Assembly (NCBI GenBank): GCA_022606425.2
Contig: JAHDVF020000937.1
Span: 1,116,001 to 1,180,000 of the forward strand
Source of the DNA: Lepidostoma basale
Taxonomy: Eukaryota > Arthropoda > Insecta > Trichoptera > Lepidostomatidae
Direction: 5' to 3'
DNA: 64,000 nt
Shown: positions 21,640-32,065 of the stretch, piece after piece
Layout: every line of letters begins with the position of its first letter
How positions within the stretch are numbered: the stretch's first letter is position 1
Translations under genes and position numbers: made by a program
The notes under the pieces: model-generated
Told to the model about the DNA's origin: nothing
What the model saw: only the letters and a program-made list of their open reading frames with translations
The model's database searches: none

Positions 21640-22635
21640 AACAAAATTTGTATGGTGGCACAATAGGTCTCTTTTTTTATATGCATATGTTAAAACTACA
21701 AACGTTCAAATCAAAACAATTTAGAACCACGCGAGACATGAAGATGCACTCTCAAATGATAGTCGACGTCAGGGGGATCAGATATGACACATGAAGAAGA
21801 AGAAGAATCATAAAAATAAAATATTTGCGTTTAGAATGATGATATAAATATTTTCGTGCTCTATTATTAAGATTACATATGTCTTCGCTGGAGAACCCCC
21901 CGAAGACCGCATGTAGCATACATATCTTGCGGACAACCACATTCCTTAGAACGTATGCCGGCTTTAGGGGATGTAAAGATTTCACCAAGTCACCCCTTCC
22001 ACACGTGGTTACTTAGCAAGGAGTGATATCTTGTTCTGCATACTTGCCGCGGGGGTGATTCAACCCCTTAAACCTCCCCGTTTACCAGTTTCCCTTTTAC
22101 CCGATTTAGATATCTAATTGAAAATTGGAAATTATTAACGTAGTACGAGTATTACGAGTCTGTTGTCACTGAAAGATTTTTTGAGGTTAGGTTTTTTTGA
22201 ACAATGGATAAATTTGTTGACTATAATAAATTAATGGATATACGTTTGCAATGTATTATATGCACGTAAATCATGATTTATATATTATATTTAAGATGAA
22301 TCGGTGTATTGATTCTTTTTTTCATTTACGAATATTGCAGAACACAATTAAATTTGGATTTCGATCTTGAATGAGCAACAAGAAATAATCTATTGATAAT
22401 ATTAAAATACTAAGTGATAGCAACTACGTGAACTTGTATATATTCCAAGTACTGTCTTTATAAAATCCATCTATAATAATAAAGGTAATAAATGGAAATA
22501 AATATTGTTATTTATTAAAAAATTCTATTCTTTGTTTTAACCAAACAATAACTGAAATCTGACCCAAACTGTGGCAAATACAGGTTAATCCAGGTCAAAA
22601 AATACGTAATGTTTCTTTTTTATATGCTTACGAGT
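21640..22635. other. Unclassified sequence
   Basis: A (GAA)n run at 21782-21798 may be an RTE tail. 21880-22060 is GC-richer. The rest is AT-rich; no gene recognised. Confidence 0.35.
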
Positions 22636-22639
22636 AGTA

Positions 22640-23035
22640 TACAACCTCACTTAATTAAAAAAATAAAATTTAATTACTGAACATGTTTCGGACATACGAG
22701 CCCTTCATCAGTATAATAAATTCACAAATGTGGTAAGTTTTAACAGATATTAAAATGAAATTAACCAGTCTGTTGATGCCAGCGAGCCTGGCGAAACCGG
22801 TCGCTGTCGAAATAAAGACAAAAGTGGAAGTAGTTAAAAAACATCGTTTTATTTAATTGTTATTTAAAATGAAATGAAATTTGATATCTATCAAAACCGT
22901 CCACATTTGTTAAATTTTTTTTTAAATATTTATATTTATATAATATCACTGATGAAGGGCTTGTGTGTCCGAAACATGTTTGGTATTTAATTTTTTTAAT
23001 AATGTGAGTGTTGTATACTAAGTGTATAAAAAATT
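22640..23035. mobile_element. Hammerhead foldback element (GGGC family) with a second hammerhead element nested inside
   Basis: Outer arms GTATACAAC..CTCAC (22650-22670) and GTGAG..GTTGTATAC (23003-23018) are inverted. Minus arm 22678-22715 and plus arm 22945-22985 both keep CTGATGA, an extra A, helix II GGGC/GTCC (one G-U) and GAAACATGTT. Between the arms, 22765-22860 carries a CCGGUC-family core and its arm TAGTTAAAAAACATCG. Confidence 0.75.
22765..22810 (+). ncRNA. Hammerhead-like motif (CCGGUC family)
   Basis: CTGTTGA (22770-22776), extra T, helix II GCCAG/CTGGC (five pairs), GAA, helix III ACC/GGT, C17 at 22802. Upstream CAGT can pair with downstream GCTG as helix I (three Watson-Crick pairs plus U-G). 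Core position 6 is U where A is expected, so activity is uncertain. Confidence 0.5.
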
Positions 23036-23677
23036 AAACAATAAACATCACAAGGTTATGGCGAATATAGAAGAGAGAATAAATAAATTCAACGCAATTT
23101 TATATGATCTATTTAATTCGCAGGTACCCTATTAATTTTATACTATTTTTTAAATTAAAATATTAATATGGTGTAAATCTTCGATTATCGGATTTTTAAA
23201 GGTAAATTCATATTTTAAAAATTAAATTAAAGAATTAAACCTATTTTTATATAGCTTCTGATTTTTAATCATCTATCGAAAGGTTACTGGTTTATAGGGA
23301 TATTATATGTGTATTAAATTGGCAAAAAAGTCACATTCACCCTTTAAGTATTAATATATTATAGTAAACCTTTTTTAAAATATTCTACCCCTTAACGTGA
23401 TGCAGATCCTGGGGGGAGGCGGAGTGCCCTCCTTATCTTTTGTAGGTCCTGTTCCAGAGAGAAACGGCGAAATGTCGTTTTGATTGTTCATAAAATAGAC
23501 TGTGCAGCTTCTTCCTATCATTTCTTCCCCTCGGACGTGTTTTGTCACCACCCTTTCTCGTTCAATCCGACATGCTCCTTCAAAGACTAATAACAGAATA
23601 CGGGACTCGCTCTTCTTTACGAAATAAAAGTTGATCATGTGGAAATAAAAAATAGGAAAACAGTTTTGCATAAAGAT
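23036..23677. other. Unclassified AT-rich sequence
   Basis: A minus-strand frame at 23375-23671 has no recognisable content. Confidence 0.35.
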
Positions 23678-24158
23678 AAACTAATTAACCAACTATCACG
23701 CCGTCTCCCCGAAGAGGTAAGCAGAAAGAATGGACTGCCATACTTTTCTTTCCTGACATATTTCTCTCGCTTCCTCAACATCATGTCATGCACTTACTTC
23801 GATTTCTCCGACTCTTTACGTGGCCGACTTTCAATATTTGATTTATTTCATCTTGCCACGATTTCCTCAGTTTTCCTTTATTTCTAGTTCCATTTACATC
23901 GTAAACATATACTTTTTTTACCATTATTTCTTTATTAATTATTTTCATGTGTAAAAACCATCTTAATGATCCTTTCAATATATGGTTCATAACACAATCA
24001 TTCTCACCGCATTCACTCCTTATATTTTAATTCGAAAGGCTATCAAGCACATTTGTCTAAGAAATCTCATTTCTACATTTATTCTACTTTTATCTTTCTT
24101 TCGCCAGTTCCATGCTTCGCTTTCATACATAAGGTTCGGTACAAGAATATCATTATGG
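23678..24158 (-). mobile_element. LINE-A copy
   Basis: Reversed tail AACTAATTAACCAAC, then the complement of the C-terminal domain through the MYGSEAWN block at about 24095-24130. Many indels. Confidence 0.82.
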
Positions 24159-24159
24159 G

Positions 24160-24924
24160 CTTTTGTTTTCTGGCTAGTTTCATCGGATCGTAAATACGAG
24201 TATAAATAATTGTTGAATATATGTAATCATGTTACTTGTTATAATTATGAGTCTAATCAGTTATTATTAAAGATTATCTTTCACATTTTTGAAAATCAGA
24301 AGGTGGCATGCTGAGGAGTTTCACCTCACACCCCGCATTATGAAATATAATAAAACTACCCCTGCGGAACAGGGTGACCAAAAAGTTTCCACAGCGAGTA
24401 AGGGTAGAAACTGATACGTTATCAGCAGCCACAAAACATACTTTCTCAACCGGATCTTCCTACGTTTGACTTCGTGATATTCCCACCGGAAGTCGGCCCC
24501 ACCGGAAGTGGGCGGGCGGGGGACTTCGATTCTTCGCGGCCTGTTATTTGCGCGGGTATTTTAAAATTGAAAATGGAAATTAGAACAGTGCGTTACACCC
24601 GGAAACGGGATGGCTCCCGCCAAAACGGAGAGTGGGAATTTTTTTGAGGAAGGGAGGGGGACGGGTAAATTAAATGCGCGGTCTTGAGGTTTCTGTTCGT
24701 AATTAACGGTTTCTTTCAAATTTCGAATTCGGAATTTTTCTAACCACGTTTAACTGAGCATAGGTACCTACCTAATAAATATCGATTTTCTTCCATATCT
24801 CGTTTTATGTATCCTGTTTTTTTATATTTGTATTTTCGTAGAATGAAAACAAAATTCGAAAACATTTATATTAACGTTTTACATTATGTAGATGCTATTA
24901 GAAGAATGATATACAACTCGTATT
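24160..24924. other. Unclassified; GC-rich patch 24470-24560
   Basis: Contains repeated ACCGGAAGT words near 24486 and 24503 and a GGGCGGGCGGGGG run. ACCGGAAGT matches an ETS-type binding consensus, but two words prove nothing. No frame recognised. Confidence 0.3.
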
Positions 24925-25345
24925 TATTGTGTCCAAACCATCCTAATGGCTGTTTTTATATTTTGTTTCACACTTTCAACACATTCATTCGCACTGTATT
25001 CACATCTAATATTTGCATTTGACATTCTATCGTATTCAATTTTACCACAAATTCGTCTAAATGATCTCATTTCCACTACAATTATTCTAGTTTCATCTCT
25101 GTATTTATTCTGCTTCTTGGCATTTCCACCCTTCACTTCCATACATAAGGATCAGTACAAGAACACCATTGTGCACCGCCATCTTAGCATTTTTTAATAG
25201 ACTTATGTTTGCAATGCCAACTTTAAGTGCACTATTCACTTTGTTGCCTGCCCCAACCCTTCTTTCAATATCACTATCCACTCGTCTATATTTGTAAACA
25301 TCCATTTGTTCAAGATTTTCACCATTAACTTATAACGTGATACAT
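24925..25345 (-). mobile_element. LINE-A copy lacking its 3' tail
   Basis: Begins inside the RWFGH block and runs into the region before MYGSEAWN: the minus-strand frame near 25105-25305 reads RRVDSDIERRVGAGNKVNSA, LKNAKMAVHNGVLVLILMYGS. This shows what precedes the C-terminal domain in the family. Confidence 0.82.
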
Positions 25346-25427
25346 GAAAAAAATCTCATTGTGTTATTAAATAATAATATTGATTTATTGAAAATACTAG
25401 AGTTATGTGACCAGTTTATTTATCTTA

Positions 25428-25730
25428 TTCTTCTTCCTTGGTGTAGACCTTTGTGGTCTATTCTTCAGAAGGTTGTTCCTGTCGTAAGGTGGATTTCCAG
25501 TTGTCCTTCCACATTTTAGAAGGACATCTACAAGGACGAGTCCAGTGAAGCTAATTATGTAGTGAAATACATGGGAGTCTTATGGTGTACATTCTTTGGA
25601 CATGAACGAACCAGTCTCTCCTTTTCTGTCTACTCCATCTTATAATATTTTCAGCCTCACATATCGCTCTAATTCTGCTGATCCTTAACTGATCGTTTTT
25701 ATCTATATGTTTTCATCGCAAACAAAAGTC
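25428..25730 (-). mobile_element. RTE-like LINE 3' end (family F)
   Basis: Starts with a reversed GAAGAAG-type tail (TTATTCTTCTTCC) followed by CTTTGTGGTCTATTCTTCAG; similar to 20505-20570. Coding frame decayed. Confidence 0.5.
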
Positions 25731-25754
25731 TATCCAAAAAAGCCAATATAGCAG

Positions 25755-26350
25755 TATGGAGTAAGAAGGATAAAAGTATAAATTAATGCAGTAGAAATGA
25801 GATCTCTGAGACGAAAGTTTGGAATATCTGTTTATGATAGATTGTCGAATGCAAATTAATAAGTGAATGCAGTATGAATGAAAGTGTTATGAACAAAATA
25901 TTGAAAGGGCTATTAAAATGGAAAGAATGAATGAAGAAATAATGGTAAAAAAAAGATGACCCTAATTTATAATTAAATAAAACGATGTTTTTTTAACTAC
26001 TTCCAGTTTTTTCTTTATTTCGACAGCGAGCCTGGCGAAACCGGTCGCTGTCAAAATAATGATAAAAGTAGAAGTAGTTAAAAGAAACATCGTTTTATTT
26101 CATTCTTATTTAAATTGAGCTTCCATCAAGAGATTTCAGTAAAATCATTTGTATACCTTAATTATGTAAACGGAAAAAGAAATAGATAAAGATTGAGGAA
26201 AACGTGGCAAGATCAAATAAATCAAATGTTAAATATCGACCAAGTTTGGAGTCGGAGAAATCGACGTGCGTGAATGACTCGATGTATGAATGTTGAGGAA
26301 AAGAGAGAAGTACGTCTGCCTACCCCTTTAATGAGATGGCGTGAAGGATT
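25755..26350 (+). mobile_element. LINE-A copy split by a hammerhead foldback element
   Basis: 25755-25955 covers the KDESRINAVEMRSLRR to ERMNEE part, and 26164-26350 resumes with VNGKRNR.LRKTWQDQINQML through the 3' end ATGGCGTGAAGGATTAG. The interruption at 25957-26125 is a CCGGUC-family foldback. Confidence 0.82.
25957..26125. mobile_element. Hammerhead foldback element (CCGGUC family)
   Basis: Outer arms AATTAAATAAAACGATG and CATCGTTTTATTTCATT are inverted, then TTAACTACTTCCA / GAAGTAGTTAA and TTTATTTCGACAGCGA / TCGCTGTCAAAATAA. The central GCCTGGCGAAACCGG keeps the helix II 3' strand, GAA and helix III, but the CUGANGA box has been lost. Confidence 0.7.
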
Positions 26351-26359
26351 AGCTGGTAA

Positions 26360-27050
26360 TTTTGGAAATCAATACATATTTTATGGAATGAACAGAATTA
26401 TTAGACGAAGATCCTAACATTACATTTAAAAAATAATAATTGACTACTTCTTGCATAACTACATTCAATTAGATTAACCCCAAGTAGATATATTTTTAAA
26501 AAAAGCATGCAAAAGTTCTGGACTTAAATTAAATAAACCCTTTTGGAAAAAAGCTTATCATTTCTTTCCTCGACTTATTTGTTTCTGCCTTATGTTGTTT
26601 TTAATCTTGGTTTTATTAGTTCCCGCCGCGAGGAAGTTTCTGGAGGGAAATGAAAGGAAAATAAGAAAGTAAGTATTAGTTTTAAAACGAAAGGGGGTGG
26701 ATGGAAAAATAAAAGTAAATTATGGCGAACAACTTCTTGGAAATAAATGATCGTGCTGCTCTGTAGATTCGATTTCGGGCACTTTGTTCCCGAGATGTTC
26801 GAAGGCGGAAGATGCTAATGTCTGTCAGTGGGAAGTCAGATGAAATGGGGAGATTTTTTTTGTAGCTCGAACTTAACATACTTTGATATTTTTTAGAAAA
26901 CTTTGTTTTGCTAACTGCTGAAATGAGAGAACATAATAACAGAAAAATATATATGTGTTTTTACTAAAAAAAATACTAGTTCATTTAAAAATAATACTTA
27001 GAATATTAAATATGTACTCGTATTTCTGTTTGAATAAATATAATTATACT
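26360..27050. other. Unclassified AT-rich sequence
   Basis: Nothing recognised. Confidence 0.4.
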
Positions 27051-27054
27051 TTGT

Positions 27055-27205
27055 ATTACAACACTTTTTATTTTCACTGAACTCAGACATGTTTCAGACA
27101 CATTGTTGAAATTGTATACATTGATAAAGGTTACTTGTAACCGAAACATGTCTGAGTTCAGTGAAAATAAAAAGTGTTGTAATACAAAGTATAATTATAT
27201 ATTTA
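27055..27205. mobile_element. Hammerhead foldback element (U3-A8, GGUUA family)
   Basis: A long near-perfect inverted repeat: TTTGTATTACAACAC..CACTGAACTCAGACATGTTT on the left, exact reverse on the right (27146-27200). The plus arm (27116-27160) has TTGATAA (positions 3 and 8 = U and A), extra A, helix II GGTTA/TAACC, GAA, helix III ACA/TGT and C17 at 27152. Confidence 0.75.
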
Positions 27206-27248
27206 TTCAAATATGAATCCACAACACAAAGTGAAGGCATACATAAAA

Positions 27249-27770
27249 TCAACTAACTAACCATCATGCCGTCTTCCCGAAACGCAGCAAGAATGGACCC
27301 CCACACTGTTCTTTCCTGAGATACTTCTCATGCTTAATTAGCATTAATACATCGTCGCATGTACGCACGTCGATTTCTCCGACTCCTCACGTGGCCGACA
27401 AATATTTGATTTCTAGGTCTTCCTATATTTCTAGTTCCGTTTACATCGTTAACAATTTTTTTTTGCATTATTTCTTCATTCATGTCTTCTTCTTCTTTCG
27501 GTGCCATGTCAGGTCCCCCCAACGTTGGCGATAACTGCAGCAAAGGCTTGGAACAGGTTCTGAACTCTTGTTATTCCTGTCCACTCTTTGAAGTTCCGCA
27601 GCCAGGACAGCTGCCTTCTACTAACTCCCCGACGTCCCTCCACTTTACCCATTAATATCAGTCGAAGGAGGTGGTATTTTTCTTATGTAATAGAATTAAT
27701 TCCATCAAAAACAAAATAAATAAATTCATTCTTCCCATGTTTCCAAACCATCTTAATGATCCTTTCAGGC
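27249..27770 (-). mobile_element. LINE-A copy split by an RTE-like LINE
   Basis: 27249-27490 is the 3' part (CATCATGCCGTCTTCCCG, then the complement of the RSRRNRRAYM block) and 27730-27770 resumes with the complement of KGSLRWFGNMG. Between them lies 27491-27690. Confidence 0.78.
27491..27690 (-). mobile_element. RTE-like LINE (family B') 3' end
   Basis: Reversed (GAA)n tail at 27486-27496, then CCAACGTTGGCGATAACTGC, the complement of the VIANVGGT end seen in the 32481 copy, and a GQLPSTNSPTS-like complement of the RRGPGR..SWL region. Confidence 0.72.
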
Positions 27771-27774
27771 CTTA

Positions 27775-28075
27775 GACAGGCGAAATATGTTATTACATAA
27801 AATATAATAAAACTTCTAGAAAACACACGTTTTCATTCGTAGGTATTTAATGAGAAGCTTTACATCATTGTTCAAGCAACAATCTAATATAAAATGCTTA
27901 ATATAAATTAAAACTTCTGTCTTCTAGGAATTTTATTAATGGAATGACATGTTCCGCCCTTCTTAGGCATTATCAAATACCTGTCATTCCAGAAAAAAAA
28001 AATCAACAAACCCCCTAAAAGACAGACGTTTTCATTTATATTAATTATTTAATATGGAGTTTAACATGATTGTTC
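27775..28075. mobile_element. Two hammerhead elements of the GAAUGACAUGU family
   Basis: 27775-27850 is a right arm with GCCTTAGACAGGCGAAATATG. 27890-28065 is an inverted pair; its minus arm (27941-27983) reads TTTGATAAT, helix II GCC/GGC, GGAACATGTC, then ATTCC, which pairs with GGTAT upstream apart from one U-U mismatch. Outer arms again carry ACGTTTTCATTTATATTAATT. Confidence 0.62.
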
Positions 28076-28079
28076 AAGA

Positions 28080-28584
28080 AACAATAAATAATACTCGTAT
28101 AAAATGCTATCATTTACAAAATATATGAGGAAAGTTGAAATGTTTCCCAGGAGTAGAGCGGAGCGAGGAGGTTGTAGCTAGCGAGTCCCATCCACCTTCA
28201 GATTCGCATCTCTCACACAGGTTCCTCTCATACGAAACTTATAACCTATCACGACTTCCCATCACGATCTCCGAATCCATCCCACCTCTCGCTCGTATAC
28301 GTGGGCGCCCCATCTGGCGTCCCTCTCGCGTGGCAGGTGCCATTGATAGCCCGAGATGAATAAATTTCATTATTTTCAATATCTGACTTTTTAAAATACG
28401 AATATATTCCCGCGCCTGGCGAAAAAATTCCTTGCTGGAAATCACCGGAGAGACGAAATGTATTTCAGATAGGGCAGCTAGGGGCAAACCGTCGCAGTAG
28501 GCTTTATTTATTTAAAAAAATCATAGATGTATAATAATAACTACATTCAGGGTTCCAAAGAGTTTAATTTAAAACTGATAGTGT
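28080..28584. other. Unclassified, GC-richer at 28130-28350
   Basis: No recognisable protein or repeat. A (CTC/TCC)-rich patch is present. Confidence 0.35.
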
Positions 28585-28700
28585 CGAGTCTGAGAGTGTC
28601 GAATGAAAACATAAGAAGTGGATACGGTGGAAATGATGGTGTTATGAACAAAATAATGAAAGGATCATTAAGGTGGTTTGGATACGTGAGAAGAATGAAA
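28585..28700 (+). mobile_element. LINE-A internal fragment
   Basis: Covers RVSNENIRSGYGGNDGVMNK, IMKGSLRWFGYVRRM; 20 bp later an opposite-strand copy begins. Confidence 0.8.
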
Positions 28701-28721
28701 AAACAAAAAACACAAAACAAA

Positions 28722-29187
28722 CCATCACGCCGTTTCCCCGCAGGGGTAGGCAGAGAGAATGGACCGCCACACTACTTTATCCTGGCAAACATTCATACAA
28801 CGAGTCATACACGCACGTCGATTCCTCCGACTTCTAACATGACCAACCTTTAAAATTTGATTAATTTGGTCATGCCATGTTTTCCTCGGTCTGCCTCGAC
28901 TTCGTACCCCATTTACATCATTAACGTATACTTTCTTAACCATTCTTTCTCCATCCATGCGTTCCATATGTCCGAACCAACGCAGCGATCCTTTCATAAT
29001 TTTGTTCATAATACCTTCTTCCGCTCTACATTCCTTTCTTATATCAGCATTTGAGATTCTGTCGTATATCGTTCTACCACACATACGTCTTAGGGACCTC
29101 ATCTCTACCGCATTTATTCTACTCTCATCCTTCTTCTGCCAGTTCCATGCTTCGCTTCCATACATTAGGGTTGGGACCAGAACTGGG
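28722..29187 (-). mobile_element. LINE-A copy, best preserved C-terminal frame
   Basis: The minus-strand frame 28725-29165 is open for 146 residues: MYGSEAWNWQKKDESRINAV, EMRSLRRMCGRTIYDRISNA, KGSLRWFGHMERMDGERMVK, NGVRSRGRPRKTWHDQINQI, RSRRNRRACMTRCMN, VCQDKVVWRSILSAYPCGET-A-stop. A short deletion removes the EEARE segment between RCMN and CQD. The TGA stop lies only a few bases before the position where other copies start the (GTTA)n tail. This C-terminal domain follows the RT in several RTE-like and related LINEs; I cannot assign the exact clade. Confidence 0.9.
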
Positions 29188-29221
29188 AAAAGAATGAATG
29201 AAGAAAAAATTATTCCTGTCC

Positions 29222-29340
29222 ATTATTAATATATAATAGTAAACACTATTATTTAGTGGTTTAACATGGATTTAATTTATATAAATTAAATCCAAAAAAA
29301 CCACTGAACAATCGTGTTTACAATTATATATTATAACGGA
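29222..29340. repeat. Hairpin (MITE-like) element
   Basis: Near-perfect palindrome centred at about 29281: AATATATAATAGTAAACAC / GTGTTTACAATTATATATT outside, AGTGGTTT / AAACCACT, then TGGATTTAATTTATATAAATTAAATCCA in two halves. Able to fold into one long stem. Confidence 0.75.
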
Positions 29341-29384
29341 GTTTTACAAAACTAATACCTCAACCATCAAATAACCTGTCCATT

Positions 29385-29595
29385 CTCTTCGCAGCCAGGA
29401 CAACTATCTTCTACCAACTTCCCAAAGTCCCTCTATTTTGCCGATGATTATCAGATTATTGGACTGCGTGGAAGAAGACTGAAAGAAAATGGAAAGAGCT
29501 GTGGAATGGAGATAGATGGCCAGGGACAGAAGCCAGTGGAGGACTGTTGTGGAGGAGGCCAAGCCCCACACGTAGCACCGAGATGTAGTAGAAGA
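29385..29595. mobile_element. Two RTE-like 3' fragments, opposite strands
   Basis: 29385-29450 (minus) matches the CAGCCAGGACAACTATCTTC stretch of family B' (27595 copy). 29455-29595 (plus) reads RWKELWNGDRWPGTEASGGL and LLWRRPSPTRSTEM, a typical RTE-like end. Confidence 0.55.
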
Positions 29596-29599
29596 ATTA

Positions 29600-29950
29600 T
29601 CAGATTAGAAACTTAATAATATGAAGTTTTTTATTAGTAACTAATTGAGCCATAACATTATGTACCAACGCAGTGTTTGTTAGCCCCGGTGTATGTTTTA
29701 CCCAGGTTCACTCCACTGAGCTTTATTGGATATGCCGCGCTCTTCGTAACATATTTGATGCAAGGTTTTTCTTTGTATCATGTTATATCTCCAAGGCCCG
29801 CCGATATTCCGTCATTAGGATGTGATTTCGTATGAATAGGTCGGTTTGACGAAATATGAAATATTGTATTGTATTATATTATACTAGATTCTTATTGCAT
29901 AAATACTAGACAGTAATTAGATTACGATGGCAGTGCAGAATAGTGTTCTA
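29600..29950. other. Unclassified sequence
   Basis: Nothing recognised; it may include more 5' sequence of the following LINE. Confidence 0.35.
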
Positions 29951-29954
29951 GTAC

Positions 29955-30995
29955 TGACCCTTAATGCAAATGTACATGAAGGATCTCGGAATCATCTATG
30001 AGAGTAGGCTGACTTTTCGTGCACATATCGATAGGATTTGTAACATTGCACTGAGGATGTTGAGCTTCATCATTCGGACCGGAAGAGTTTTCAGAGATCC
30101 CAATGTGCTCAGAGTCCTATACAACGCATTGGTTCGAAGCAGACTCGAAAGTGGTTCTGTGATATGGAGTCCTCACGAAGCGAGATATTCCGTTATGCTG
30201 GAGAGGGTTCAGAAAAAATTTCTGAGGTATCTCTACATGAAGGAGTATTGCGTGGCTCTATCCCACGGCATTTCTTTTAGGAATGCTCGAAACCAATTCT
30301 TTACAGCTTCGAAGAGATGGGCATCTCATTACTCATTTCTTGAAATTAATCAGGGGATATTTCGAGAACTCGGCCGTGCTAGAGGGTGTTGGTCTGTTTG
30401 TCCCTGATAGATTTCTCCGATAGCCACAGTACAGATTGTTTTACCTATCGGCCACCAGAACCAATCTGCCGTGACACTGGTGGGAAGAGCAATTAGTCTC
30501 CTGAACGCGGTCTCCTCGGAGATCGAAGTCTTTTATATTAGTGAAGGTACGTTCAGGACGATGGGCGGGACATGTCGCTCGCGATCCAGATGAAAAGTGG
30601 GCAAGGCGACCGCTGTGCTGGTGGCCAAGGACGGCAAAGCGTGGAGTTGGGCGCCCACAGTTGCGTTGGCGCGACGATGCCCGGAGAATTGCGGGAAGTG
30701 CCTGGATGCGGATCGCTCAGAATAGAAGAGAATGGAAAATGCGAGAGGAGGCCTACGTCCAGGAGTGGACGGTCAATACAGGCTGAAGAAGAAGAAGAAG
30801 AAGAAGACGTTCAGGAGACAAATACTCTTGACTTTGGAAAGTATCTTGTCTTCCTAATGTCGAACCATCTTTAATGCGTTCTTGGTACTATTTTGTATTT
30901 TTATAATATTTTACCAGTACTCAATAGATGCCTTAAACATTTTGCTATTTGTAATGTCTTTTGAGTTAATAAACTGATTTGATTTGATTTGAAAT
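29955..30995 (+). mobile_element. Jockey-like LINE, C-terminal third of RT, interrupted by an RTE insertion
   Basis: Open frame 29964-30407 (147 residues) includes MKDLGIIYESRLTFRAHIDR, VLYNALVRSRLESGSVIWSP and MLERVQKKFLRYLY, the standard thumb/C-terminal blocks of Jockey-superfamily LINEs. It ends in a (TTGA)n tail (ATTTGATTTGATTTGA near 30978-30993). The catalytic palm is absent. The element is split at 30549-30816. Confidence 0.9.
30559..30806 (+). mobile_element. RTE-like LINE (family G), 3' end, with target-site duplication
   Basis: Flanked by ACGTTCAGGA (30549-30558 and 30807-30816). The frame is open: GRWAGHVARDPDEKWARRPL, GVGRPQLRWRDDARRIAGSA and EEAYVQEWTVNTG-stop, then (GAA)n. The high GC of this insert, unlike its surroundings, fits a recent arrival. 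Confidence 0.93.
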
Positions 30996-30999
30996 CCTC

Positions 31000-31480
31000 A
31001 GAATTTTCTAAACTATCCTAACAAGTTCCAACATTGTCCTTGTTATAAATGTGATTGCATAAACACTGCTCCTTGCCTAAAGCACGAGGACGCCGTATTC
31101 TGTATTTATATCTCCATTTAGCAGAGGCAAGACTGGTCCAGTTTATGCTCATGACACAGGCAGACGGCACTTGTTTAGGGAGTATCTGGAAATTACGAAA
31201 ACCGCAGCTAGTAAGACGACACAACTTACATTTTTAATTGTATACTATGTAACTTTCCTTCTATATGTTCCATCCCTTAGTGTTGTGGATTCATCTTTGA
31301 ATAATTTTTTAAATCATTGTATCATCACGACACTTTCTTTGCACTTTTCACAAGCATGTATCGGGACATAGATCCACTTCCTTAGTGTAGAAATTTTAAC
31401 AGTATATGAATACAATCTTTAATTATATACAAAATGAAAAAAAAAGTATTTCAGTTTGTATAATTATACCGTTAAAACTA
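31000..31480. other. Unclassified sequence
   Basis: Short frames on both strands (31018-31371) have no recognisable content. Confidence 0.35.
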
Positions 31481-31483
31481 TTT

Positions 31484-31600
31484 TTGAACCGAGGAAGGGC
31501 GTCTATGTTCCGAAACGTGTTGCGAACAGTTCAATTTTTCTTTGTGAAAATACAATGTTTTGAAAAAGTTATTCAAACGCTTACAACTTCTTCAACATTT
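31484..31600 (+). mobile_element. Hammerhead-like element, single arm
   Basis: CCGAGGA (31489-31495), extra A, a weak helix II (GGG..TTCC), GAAACGTGTT. The A-rich right arm GAAAATACAATGTTTTGAAAA follows. Position 4 is C. Confidence 0.45.
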
Positions 31601-31647
31601 TTTCGACATTTCAATTGTAATATTTTTTATTATTATATATTTTTAAG

Positions 31648-31895
31648 TAGTCCATTTTTTGGCCTAAACACTATGATACTTCAACATTATTAACTGTTAT
31701 ATTTACAACACTGTTATAATATCACATTTTTTATACACTTTTTGAGAAATTTGTGACAGCTGTTTCGCCAACTCATGTTGGCATCATCGGGTGTTAAAAA
31801 CAACTAAAGATATAAATTGAAATATTTACCATAGAACAAAAAAACTCATTAATGTGAACCATCATACTGTTACGGCCAAAACAATGGACTATGTA
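31648..31895. mobile_element. Hammerhead element (GTCAAC family) with TAGTCCATT terminal repeats
   Basis: Terminal inverted repeats AGTCCATTTTTTGGCC (31649) and GGCCAAAACAATGGACT (31876-31892). The minus strand at 31752-31796 has CCGATGA, extra T, helix II GCCAAC/GTTGGC, GAA, ACAG/CTGT and C17. Only one hammerhead arm is present between the ends. Confidence 0.72.
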
Positions 31896-32065
31896 GAAAA
31901 AATTGTGTTAATATAGCACTTTATATTAACCAAATATTTGATGAACCACTTGCCTCTTCACTATTTAAATATTTTATTCTTCCATGTTGGCCTATATTTT
32001 GCAGTGCGAATTCATTTTTGAATAATATTGTAACACATTTTTTATAACAAACCATTTGAATATAC

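Noticed and set aside
24480..24520. ETS-site cluster as an enhancer
   Set aside because: Two ACCGGAAGT words alone are too weak to support a call.
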